Below are positions 1-5,194 of a stretch of 5,283 nucleotides of DNA, in pieces. Under the pieces are notes generated by a model. It saw only the letters and a list, made by a program, of their open reading frames with translations. It was not told where the DNA came from and ran no database searches. Position 1 is the first letter of the stretch. Each line of letters opens with the position of its first letter. Origin of the DNA: Deltaproteobacteria bacterium (GTDB lineage: Bacteria; Desulfobacterota; Desulfobacteria; Desulfobacterales; Desulfatirhabdiaceae); the NCBI GenBank assembly GCA_026388755.1, contig JAPLJE010000701.1, positions 1 to 5,283 on the forward strand, written 5' to 3'. Position numbers and translations under genes: made by a program.

Positions 1-38
1 CTGAGGTGTGGAGGCTTTGTCGTAAACTTGGGGAAAAC

Positions 39-53
39 AAGGAGGACTTGATG
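39..53 (+). promoter_or_regulatory. Strong Shine-Dalgarno followed by an ATG in a different frame from the hydrolase
   Basis: AAGGAGG at 39-45 lies 5 bases before ATG at 51-53. This is a near-ideal translation start, but its frame (stop at about 180) is not that of the hydrolase. It could be the original start of a small gene or of the hydrolase before a frameshift, or it could be chance inside an upstream gene, because the same frame is open from the window edge. Confidence 0.3.
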
Positions 54-873
54 GCGCGATGGTATAAAACCGCTCAGATCATTTTGGGAGCATCCCTCAT
101 TTCCCGGCTTCCGTGGAGGCGAGGAAATTACACTTCAAGACTTGCTTTGGCACACCTCCGGGATCAAAGAGATCCTTAGCGTCGAGCCTTTCGGCTTCAA
201 TCAGGAGAAGGATTGGCGTCCACAGGAGGTGGTGAAGATGCTTGAGTCCTTGCCGCTTGATTTCGAGCCGGGCCAGCGTGCTCAATACAGTAACTCAGGG
301 TGCATACTATTGGGGCTCGTGATCGAAAAGGTCTCTGGAGTAGCGTACGGTGACTTTCTCGCCGAACGTGTTACGAAGCCGCTGGGCATGATTCACATTC
401 GGCTGGGCAGTAACGATGCCATCGTGCCAAACCGAGTCATGGGTTATGAGTTCGATGGGGCCACCGGGAGCGTGCGGAACGCCAAGTACGCAAGCCTTTT
501 GGCCCCTTACGCCAGCGGGGGCATATTATCCACTCCCTCGGATATCATCAAACTGAAAAAAGCCTTGCGACCGGGTGTATTTCTGAAACAAGCGAGCATT
601 GAAGCGATGCTCACTTCCGTCCGTTTGAAAAACGGACATCAATTTGAGCAACCCGGCACAGGAATGACCTTTGGTTACTGCTTGGAGATGCTGAAATATG
701 GAGAGCATGTTGTTCCGGGAAAAACGGGTGGGATCTCCGGCTTCAATGCCTACTTCGCTTACCTGCCGCAAAGGGACTTCATGGTAGCCGTGACGGGAAA
801 CCTCCAGAACAGTCTTGGTGCTTTAATAGATATCTGTGGCTCTATCATTCAGATCGAGTTGAACCTACAGTAG
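52..873 (+). pseudogene. Serine beta-lactamase-like hydrolase (class C / penicillin-binding-protein type), 5'-truncated
   Basis: This is the C-terminal two-thirds of a serine hydrolase of the beta-lactamase/transpeptidase-like superfamily. Family members use an SxxK serine to hydrolyse or transfer peptide, ester or lactam substrates; the substrate here is unknown. Counting from the TTG codon at 142, the HTSG motif is at residues 4-7, the YxN box (Tyr-Ser-Asn) at 49-51, a PLGM motif follows, and the KTG box is at 194-196 (bases 721-729) before an SGFNAYFAYLP strand. Recognisable similarity begins upstream of 142, at about base 97 (FPGFRGGEEITLQDLL). The frame is closed by TGA at 49-51, and the SxxK motif, expected about 45-50 residues before HTSG, is not found in this frame. 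The gene therefore lacks its nucleophile and signal peptide and is probably inactive. It is clearly richer in G+C than the NifU/GGGtGRT genes downstream, which hints at a separate origin. The family is confident; the pseudogene status depends on sequence left of the window. Confidence 0.8.
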
Positions 874-966
874 GCAAGACACGGTTGCTGAATATCCTTT
901 CCCTTACCATTCTCTCATTGTCGCAAATCGTCATCTCTCAAAACATTTTTGTGGATTCAATCCCCC

Positions 967-1001
967 ATTTTCAAACGCGACCGCGGGCGCACTTGAATTC
1001 C
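967..1001. repeat. Dyad element copy 1 (operator-like)
   Basis: An imperfect palindrome centred at 983.5. The arms TTCAA (970-974) and TTGAA (993-997) flank GCG (977-979) paired with CGC (988-990) and a central CCGCGG (981-986). By direct position-by-position comparison, 26 of 35 bases match the copy exactly 99 bp downstream (1066-1100), with the arms and the core as the conserved parts. The shape suits a dimeric DNA-binding protein. A regulatory role is inferred, not shown. Confidence 0.5.
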
Positions 1002-1065
1002 ACTTGCGTTCCTGAAAACTTCACACGACCCCAGGGTTAAATGCTCAAAGAGTCCAGACCCAATA

Positions 1066-1100
1066 ATTTTCAAGAACTCCCGCGGGAACGCTTGAAATCC
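1066..1100. repeat. Dyad element copy 2 (operator-like)
   Basis: A palindrome centred at 1082.5 with perfect 7-base arms, TTTCAAG (1068-1074) and CTTGAAA (1091-1097), and an 8-base self-complementary core, CCCGCGGG (1079-1086); the 4-base linkers (1075-1078 and 1087-1090) are not symmetric. It is the better-formed copy and ends 214 bp before the GTG start of the NifU-like gene. As RNA the core leaves no room for a proper loop, so a DNA-binding site fits better than a terminator. Confidence 0.5.
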
Positions 1101-1205
1101 TTCCGGTCAATCGAAAATAGAGCCATGATTCATGTCCGGTCTATGCAACAAATGCCTTTATGTAGCATACTGACGTTTTGGGATATGATATGAGTAATGA
1201 AACTG

Positions 1206-1234
1206 TTGCACGAATTGATCCCAGGGCATATCTT
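1206..1234 (+). promoter_or_regulatory. Weak sigma-70-like promoter candidate for the scaffold/GGGtGRT operon
   Basis: TTGCAC (1206-1211) and TATCTT (1229-1234) are separated by exactly 17 bases, about 78 bases before the GTG start. The matches to consensus are poor (3/6 and 4/6). An alternative -10, TATGAT at 1184-1189 (5/6), lacks a good -35. The spacing is the main support. Confidence 0.25.
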
Positions 1235-1296
1235 TCGTGTTAAATAAGTAACGGATATGCTCAGCATTCAGTGACAAAGAAAAATCATTTTATCCA

Positions 1297-1302
1297 AAGG
1301 AG
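1297..1302 (+). promoter_or_regulatory. Ribosome binding site of the NifU-like gene
   Basis: AAGGAG lies 9 bases before GTG at 1312. It supports the GTG start over the in-frame ATG at 1339 (residue 10), which has no comparable site. Confidence 0.7.
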
Positions 1303-1311
1303 AACCAACCC

Positions 1312-1985
1312 GTGGAAAGTACCCATGAAATTGCGCATATGTGCATTGTCGCCAAAGGCCCAAAAAATGGCCCAGCACCTATTCCTCAAGAAGGGAAATG
1401 GGTTCGGGCCAAAGAGATTAAAGATATTTTCGGTTTAACCCATGGCGTCGGATGGTGCGCCCCTCAGCAGGGAGCATGTAAACTGACCCTTAATGTAAAA
1501 AGTGGCATCATTGAAGAAGCACTGGTCGAAACAATCGGCTGTTCCGGTATGACGCATTCTGCTGCGATGGCGGCCGAAATTCTGCCCGGCAAAACGATTC
1601 TTGAAGCGATGAACAGCGATCTTGTGTGTGATGCCATCAATGTGGCTATGCGCGAGCTCTTCCTTCAAATTGTTTATGGCCGTACACAAACCGCTTTTTC
1701 TGAAGGGGGGCTTCCCATTGGCGCAGGTCTTGAAGATCTGGGAAAAGGCCTTAGAAGTGTGACCGCTACCATGTATGGCACCCGTGAAAAAGGCGCCCGG
1801 TATCTTGAAATGAAATTGCCCTTGACAGCGATAGTGAAATCATCGGGTATAAATTTGTCCAACTTGGCGTTATGATGGATAATATTTCAAAAGGCATGGA
1901 TGCACAGAGTGCTCTTGACAAGGCCAGTGGCATCTATGGCCGCTTTACTGATGCCGTCAAAACCATCAATCCCAGGAAAGAATAA
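1312..1985 (+). pseudogene. NifU-like iron-sulfur cluster assembly scaffold protein, frameshifted near the C-terminus
   Basis: The first 167 residues from GTG at 1312 match the NifU/IscU-N-like scaffold family that accompanies GGGtGRT genes in anaerobes. Such proteins hold a nascent Fe-S cluster on cysteines; candidates here are C49 and C56 in GWCAPQQGAC, C77 in IGCSGMTHSA, and C106. After LEM (bases about 1804-1815) the frame runs into out-of-family sequence and stops at TGA 1873-1875. The genuine C-terminus continues in another frame from about 1819 (IALDSDSEIIGYKFVQLG, then GMDAQSAL and YGRFTDAVK) to TAA at 1983-1985. The family normally has a short TEGYVT-like segment at the junction, so about 19 bases (3n+1) appear lost. 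The restored gene would encode about 230 residues; the existing product has 187 with an aberrant tail of about 20. All five candidate cysteines lie before the break, so residual function cannot be excluded. A sequencing or assembly error is the alternative. Confidence 0.82.
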
Positions 1986-1989
1986 GGAG
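1984..1989 (+). promoter_or_regulatory. Ribosome binding site deciding the GGGtGRT start
   Basis: AAGGAG overlaps the end of the scaffold gene's original stop codon and lies 6 bases before ATG at 1996. It identifies 1996 as the start rather than the in-frame ATG at 1900, whose extra 32 codons are out-of-frame scaffold sequence. Confidence 0.85.
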
Positions 1990-1995
1990 CTGGAA

Positions 1996-2994
1996 ATGGC
2001 ATTATTTGAAGGATATGACAGAAGAATCAATCAGATTACACCTTTTCTTGCCCGGTATGGAATACCTTCTTTGGAAGATGCCGAGAAGGTATGTATCGAA
2101 AAAGGCATTGATGTAAAAAAAATCGTCAAGAATATTCAGCCGATTGCATTTGAAAATGCGGGCTGGGCGTATCTGATTGGCGCCGCAGCCGCAATTAAAA
2201 AGGGGCAAAGGGGTGCAGCGGTTATTGCAAAGACGCTGGGTGAAGGACTCCAGGCGTTTTGTATTCCAGGCTCTGTTGCTGATGACCGTCAAGTGGGTGT
2301 GGGCCATGGCAATCTTGCATCCATGCTTCTGCAGGAAGAAACCGCCTGTTTCGCCTTTTGTGCGGGTCACGAATCGTTTGCGGCAGCTGAAGGAGCCATT
2401 GGCCTGGCGCGTTCCGCAAATAAGGCGCGAAATGTTCCGCTTCGAGTAATTCTCAACGGATTAGGAAAAGATGCGGCTCAAATTATTGCGCGCATCAATG
2501 GGTTTACCCATGTTGAAACAGCTTTCGATTATGCAACCGGAAAAGTTTCCATTGTAAAGGAAAAAGCCTATTGCTCAGGCGAACGAGCGGTTGTCAGGTG
2601 TTATGGTGCCGATGATGTACGCGAAGGGGTTGCGATCATGCATTTGGAAACGGTTGATATTGCAATTACCGGGAATTCAACAAATCCAACGCGTTTTCAA
2701 CATCCTGTCATGGCCATTTACAAAAAAGAACGCCTTCTTGCGGGGAATAAGTTCTTCTCCGTTGCATCTGGCGGTGGAACAGGTAGAACCCTTCATCCTG
2801 ACAATATGGGAGCTGGGCCAGCGTCCTATGGCATGACCGACACGATGGGGCGAATGCATTCAGATGCACAGTTTGCCGGCTCATCATCTGTTCCCGCCCA
2901 TGTTGAAATGATGGGGCTTATTGGAATGGGTAACAATCCAATGGTGGGAGCATCGGTAGCGGTAGCAGTTGCAGTAGAACAAGCAATGAAGTAG
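1996..2994 (+). CDS. GGGtGRT family protein (function unknown, Fe-S scaffold partner)
   Basis: A 332-residue protein, about the usual length for the GGGtGRT family (named after its signature). The signature Gly-Gly-Gly-Thr-Gly-Arg-Thr is at residues 259-265 (bases 2770-2790). Other family-typical blocks are visible: IQPIAFENAGWAY, CIPGSVADDRQVGVGHGN, AGHESFAAAEGAIG, ILNGLGKDAAQIIARINGF, CYGADDVREGVAIMH, TGNSTNPTRFQHPV, and a highly conserved C-terminal third ending in MGLIGMGNNPMVGASVAVAV. There is no signal peptide, and the glycine- and alanine-rich stretches look like a soluble cytoplasmic fold rather than membrane segments. The gene is intact with no frame break, and begins 10 bases after the scaffold gene's original stop, so the two form an operon. 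The molecular function is not known; a role in Fe-S cluster handling or a metabolic reaction linked to it is inferred only from the persistent neighbour. Confidence 0.95.
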   Translation: MALFEGYDRRINQITPFLARYGIPSLEDAEKVCIEKGIDVKKIVKNIQPIAFENAGWAYLIGAAAAIKKGQRGAAVIAKTLGEGLQAFCIPGSVADDRQVGVGHGNLASMLLQEETACFAFCAGHESFAAAEGAIGLARSANKARNVPLRVILNGLGKDAAQIIARINGFTHVETAFDYATGKVSIVKEKAYCSGERAVVRCYGADDVREGVAIMHLETVDIAITGNSTNPTRFQHPVMAIYKKERLLAGNKFFSVASGGGTGRTLHPDNMGAGPASYGMTDTMGRMHSDAQFAGSSSVPAHVEMMGLIGMGNNPMVGASVAVAVAVEQAMK

Positions 2995-3209
2995 CAGTTA
3001 TCCATCGAAAAGAGCATAAACAATAAGGTTCGATCTGAGAGGGCGACATGAATAGAGTATAACAAGCTGAGCTTTCACTCCCGGCCAAAAGCAAAACATT
3101 TTTCAAGAAGTCCGGATAAAAGAAATCCTGCTGCCCAAGTAATAATGATCGATCAGCATCAGTCTGGCCAACATAAACTTTTCTAAATCCCACATGGAGG
3201 ATCTTTAGT
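2995..3209. other. Gene-free spacer between the two plus-strand clusters
   Basis: No supported gene is seen here. A 6-base inverted pair, ATCGAA (3004-3009) and TTCGAT (3029-3034), has a 19-base loop and no following T-tract, so it is not a convincing terminator. GGAGG at 3196-3200, 9 bases before ATG 3210, is the ribosome binding site of the nitroreductase gene. Confidence 0.5.
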
Positions 3210-3789
3210 ATGACAAAAAATCTGGCATTTTTTATCTGCTTTTTTCTGGTTATGTTCATGATCGGCGCAGCGGGGGCAGATGATCTGAAGCCCATTCAGC
3301 TTCTTTCGCCGCAGATTGACGGCGGTAAACCCCTAATGCAGGCTCTTCAGAAGAGATCAACTTCGCGAGATTTTAGCCCAGATTCGTTGCCACCTCAGGT
3401 ATTGTCGAATTTGCTTTGGGCTGCGTATGGATTTAACCGCGCTGATATTGGAAAGCGAACGGTTCCTTCAGCATCGAACTGTCAGGAAATTGATTTATAT
3501 GTCAGCATGGCCAGCGGCCTTTATCTTTATGATGCCAAGACCAATCGATTGGAACCGATTGGTAGCAGATTTCAGCCGAATGGGAAAATACTCCCCCGAG
3601 GATAAAGATATTTATTCCCATACCGATGCAGGTTTCATTGGCCAGAATGTTTATCTTTTTTGTGCTTCGGAGGGCTTGGCTACTGTTTTCCGGGCGTCCA
3701 TAGACAAACCTGCTCTGGCTAAGGCTATGAAATTACTTGAAGATCAGAAAATATTATTTTCACAAACCGTTGGATACGGAAAAAAATGA
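3210..3789 (+). pseudogene. SagB/ThcOx-type nitroreductase-family protein, secreted, broken by an internal deletion and frameshift
   Basis: The start at ATG 3210 has GGAGG 9 bases upstream. Residues 1-23 form a signal peptide (Lys at 3, hydrophobic core, Ala-Gly-Ala then Asp-Asp), so the ancestral product was exported. It is followed by PIQLLSPQIDGGKPLMQAL, the FMN-binding-type Arg-Ser block KRSTSRDFS, LLWAAYGFNR and GKRTVPSASN, typical of SagB-type flavin oxidoreductases. The frame holds through GLYLYDAKTNRLEPI (to about 3560) and stops at TAA 3603-3605. The C-terminal half continues in the next frame from about 3562: VADFSRMGKYSPEDKD, then DAGFIGQNVYLFCASEGLATV, and a TVGYGKK end at TGA 3787-3789. 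A segment of about 26 residues normally sits between the halves, so a loss of about 77-80 bases (3n+2) is inferred. A CGATTGG direct repeat (3546-3552 and 3556-3562) lies at the break. No complete enzyme can be made. The PH-domain gene follows 12 bases later. Confidence 0.8.
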
Positions 3790-3801
3790 AGGACATTAAA
3801 A

Positions 3802-4176
3802 ATGGGAAAGTATGTTGATTCACATTTGATCAAAGATGAAACTGTGGTTTATTCCGCGAAACTACACTGGATCATTTATATTCATCCGAAGGCAATCCTG
3901 ACGCTTTGGATAGCACCTTTCATCCAGCAGGCCACCAGTGAATTCGCGATTACGACGAAAAGAGTAATAATTAAGGTGGGTTTGATAGCCCGGCGTACGC
4001 TAGAGATGAATTTAAGCAAGATTGAAACTGTAAATGTTGATCAAAGCATTATGGGAAGAATCTTGAATTATGGAAGCATCACCGTTATTGGAACTGGCGG
4101 TACTCACGAGGTGTTTCATAATATTGCCAGCCCGATGGAGTTTCGCAAAGCATTTCAAGAGATCGACATTGCATAG
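3802..4176 (+). CDS. Bacterial PH-domain (YdbS/DUF304-like) protein with its membrane hairpin apparently deleted
   Basis: A 124-residue ORF with GAAGGA 8 bases before the ATG. The N-terminus (VDSHLIKDETVVYSAKLHW) and the C-terminal bPH2-like domain are clear: the SEFAITTKRVIIKVGLIARRTLEMNLSKIE block at about 46-75, VDQSIMGRILNYGSITVIGTGGT at about 79-101, and a final EFRKAF helix. Relatives of about 150-160 residues have two closely spaced membrane helices between these parts. Here only ILTLWIAPFI (about 32-41) remains before QQATSEF, so about 25-30 codons look removed without breaking the frame. The protein could still be made, as a single- or non-spanning form, and its function is unknown; family members are membrane-anchored PH-fold proteins. 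It is probably co-transcribed with the preceding nitroreductase remnant. A naturally short family member is the alternative. Confidence 0.75.
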   Translation: MGKYVDSHLIKDETVVYSAKLHWIIYIHPKAILTLWIAPFIQQATSEFAITTKRVIIKVGLIARRTLEMNLSKIETVNVDQSIMGRILNYGSITVIGTGGTHEVFHNIASPMEFRKAFQEIDIA

Positions 4177-4194
4177 GATTGATGATGGCGGTAA

Positions 4195-4523
4195 AGACTG
4201 GGCATCGGCTGTGTGAGAATTGTTTGCCGTGAATCCTTCGAGTGCAGCAAGTGCATCATATTTCTAAATAACGAGGTAATTGGAAAAGCGGTTCCCAATG
4301 GTTTTTTTATGTGGACAAGGAACCGGGAAATTATGAGGTTCTGACGGCGACCGAAGTCGACAGGAAACTGACTCTGACGTTGGATAAAGGGCAGACCCGA
4401 TATGTTCGGCTCAATATCTCCATGGGGTTTTTTGTCGGCCACGTCTTTCCCGAACTGGTAAACCCGGTAGATGGCGTCAAAGAGATCCAGGACTGTGTGT
4501 ACATCGGTAGCCAAAAACCCTGA
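4195..4523 (+). pseudogene. DUF2846-domain (putative lipoprotein) gene, 5' end degraded and frameshifted in a T7 tract
   Basis: The C-terminal part, from about 4308 (VDKEPGNYEVL, TEVDRKLTLTLDKGQTRYVRLN, MGFFVGHVFPELV, then KEIQDCVYIGS) to TGA 4521-4523, matches DUF2846 proteins, usually small exported lipoproteins of unknown function. The preceding segment, LNNEVIGKAVPNGFF (about 4266-4308), belongs to the same domain but is in another frame. Adding one T to the run of seven at 4302-4308 joins the two into GFFYVDKEPGNY, so a single-base loss is inferred. Further upstream the frame has no ATG back to TAA at 4192-4194 and no signal peptide. A LGIGC stretch (bases about 4198-4212) might be a lipobox remnant. 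The serine- and alanine-rich loop at about 4231-4255 reads better in a third frame, so another small indel is likely. The ORF beginning with ATG at 4311 alone (70 codons) is only the C-terminal half. Confidence 0.65.
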
Positions 4524-4770
4524 TTCCTGATTGGGTTACCGACGATCTATGCTCTGAACTGTCATAATTTGCGCTTTTGTTACCCCCTTAAACTCGACAT
4601 ATTATTGTCTTGTCAGAGGGGTCCACTTCAAACTTCGGGGTCAGAGAGTGTAATATTATTGGCACTGCAGCACCACATGCATTAATTTCATAAATATGAT
4701 CCTCTGCAACCGGAATGAACGGGGAAGCACAAGACAGATATTGCAACTTAAGGGATCACTCTGCCCTTCC
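4524..4770. other. Convergent intergenic region
   Basis: A 247-bp gap between the plus-strand DUF2846 remnant and the minus-strand YheU gene. No gene is seen. It contains weak hairpins just past each gene end, AACCC/GGGTT (4516-4520 and 4533-4537) and AAGGG/CCCTT flanking a 9-base loop near 4749-4768, neither with a T-tract. It also holds the GGGGTC/GTCAGAG repeat at 4612-4646. Confidence 0.45.
4612..4646. repeat. Paired GGGGTC/GTCAGAG motif, possible REP- or element-derived remnant
   Basis: GTCAGAG occurs at 4612-4618 and 4640-4646, and GGGGTC at 4618-4623 and 4637-4642, giving two overlapping motif pairs in opposite order around a 13-base centre. A CCCCCT run at about 4583-4588 can pair with AGGGG of the left copy. 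GGGGTCAGA-type words occur in REP-like repeats near IS200-like (RAYT) transposases, but no transposase is seen beside it, so the link is speculative. Confidence 0.3.
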
Positions 4771-4992
4771 TCAAATGGATCTGGCGTATTCCTTAGGAAC
4801 GATATTGGCTGTCTGGGTGGCCTCATCATAGACGATAAAAACATCCCCTCGATTCAACTGCCGAATGACCATTTCAACGCTTTGATCCATGCTGCCATCC
4901 GTGTAACCGGTATCGGTGCCCTCCCGTGTCACGAATTCCTCTATGAGCCCCTGTAAGGCTGTCTGGCTCAGCCTGTCATGAGGGATGATCAT
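4771..4992 (-). CDS. YheU-family (UPF0270) protein
   Basis: From ATG at 4992 this gives 73 residues, almost the length of E. coli YheU (72). It begins MIIPHDRLSQTALQGLIEEF as the family does. The conserved EEFVTREGTD block is at residues 18-27, the QSVEMVIRQLNRGD helix at about 37-50, VFIVYD at 51-56, and the TANIVPKEY end at 61-69. It is a small, soluble, probably cytoplasmic protein of unknown function and is complete, unlike most neighbours. The start is uncertain: the frame is open upstream to GTG at 5028, with another GTG at 5013, adding NHHKGM-like residues that some longer relatives seem to carry. AAAGG lies only one or two bases before ATG 4992, too close for a good ribosome binding site, so a longer product of 80-85 residues is possible. 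It is transcribed against the DUF2846 remnant. Confidence 0.85.
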   Translation of the reverse strand: MIIPHDRLSQTALQGLIEEFVTREGTDTGYTDGSMDQSVEMVIRQLNRGDVFIVYDEATQTANIVPKEYARSI

Positions 4993-5058
4993 ACCTTTAT
5001 GATGGTTTTCCACAATCTTTGGTTCCACCTCAAATTAATAAATTACTCTATGCGGATG

Positions 5059-5102
5059 GCGCGGGTTCGGGGAAATTTACTTGCACCATCCCCAGATCGC
5101 GC
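5059..5102. other. Two-part inverted repeat upstream of the YheU gene
   Basis: GCGCG (5059-5063) pairs with CGCGC (5098-5102), and GGGGA (5069-5073) pairs with TCCCC (5089-5093), with an internal loop of 5 versus 4 bases and a 15-base apical loop. It lies 67 bases before the most likely YheU start on the minus strand, so it could form in that leader. There is no T-tract on either side, so a classical terminator is unlikely. Confidence 0.35.
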
Positions 5103-5194
5103 CGGTGAAAACCAATAGAACGGTTGCAGGATAACCTATGATATAAAGTCGTTACAAATACGGAAAGGCTTCTTCTAAGTAACAATCTTGGGGA

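Larger units (their letters stand above)
874..1311. other. 438-bp non-coding region upstream of the Fe-S scaffold operon
   Basis: No convincing coding sequence is seen on either strand. The region holds two copies of a symmetric element (967-1001 and 1066-1100), a weak sigma-70-like promoter candidate at 1206-1234 and the ribosome binding site of the next gene at 1297-1302. No hairpin with a T-tract, as expected of an intrinsic terminator for the hydrolase remnant, is visible. Confidence 0.6.

Noticed and set aside
967..1100. The paired dyads as a CRISPR array.
   Set aside because: Only two imperfect, palindromic copies with a spacer-sized gap of about 64 bases; no further repeats and no cas genes in the window.
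1914..1942. TTGACA at 1914-1919 as an internal promoter for GGGtGRT.
   Set aside because: No -10 like sequence at a 16-18 base spacing; the hexamer is explained by the scaffold coding sequence.
1900..1995. A 32-codon N-terminal extension of the GGGtGRT frame starting at ATG 1900.
   Set aside because: It reads scaffold-gene sequence out of frame, lacks a ribosome site, and the family starts at MALFEGY with AAGGAG 6 bases upstream of 1996.
3004..3034. ATCGAA/TTCGAT inverted pair after the GGGtGRT gene as a terminator.
   Set aside because: The 6-base stem has a 19-base loop and no T-tract follows, so it is too weak to call.
2918..3295. A 125-codon minus-strand ORF spanning the gap before the nitroreductase gene, with some protein-like stretches.
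   Set aside because: It overlaps the end of the GGGtGRT gene and the nitroreductase signal-peptide region in antisense, has no clear ribosome site, and I recognise no family.
4155..4514. A 119-codon minus-strand ORF covering the DUF2846 region.
   Set aside because: The plus strand shows clear DUF2846 similarity across the same bases, so this is an antisense shadow.
4516..4537. AACCC/GGGTT hairpin at the end of the DUF2846 gene as a terminator.
   Set aside because: Only 5 base pairs, a 12-base loop and no T-tract.
4696..4956. An 86-codon plus-strand ORF over the YheU gene.
   Set aside because: The minus strand encodes a well-conserved YheU protein here; the plus frame has no recognisable motif.
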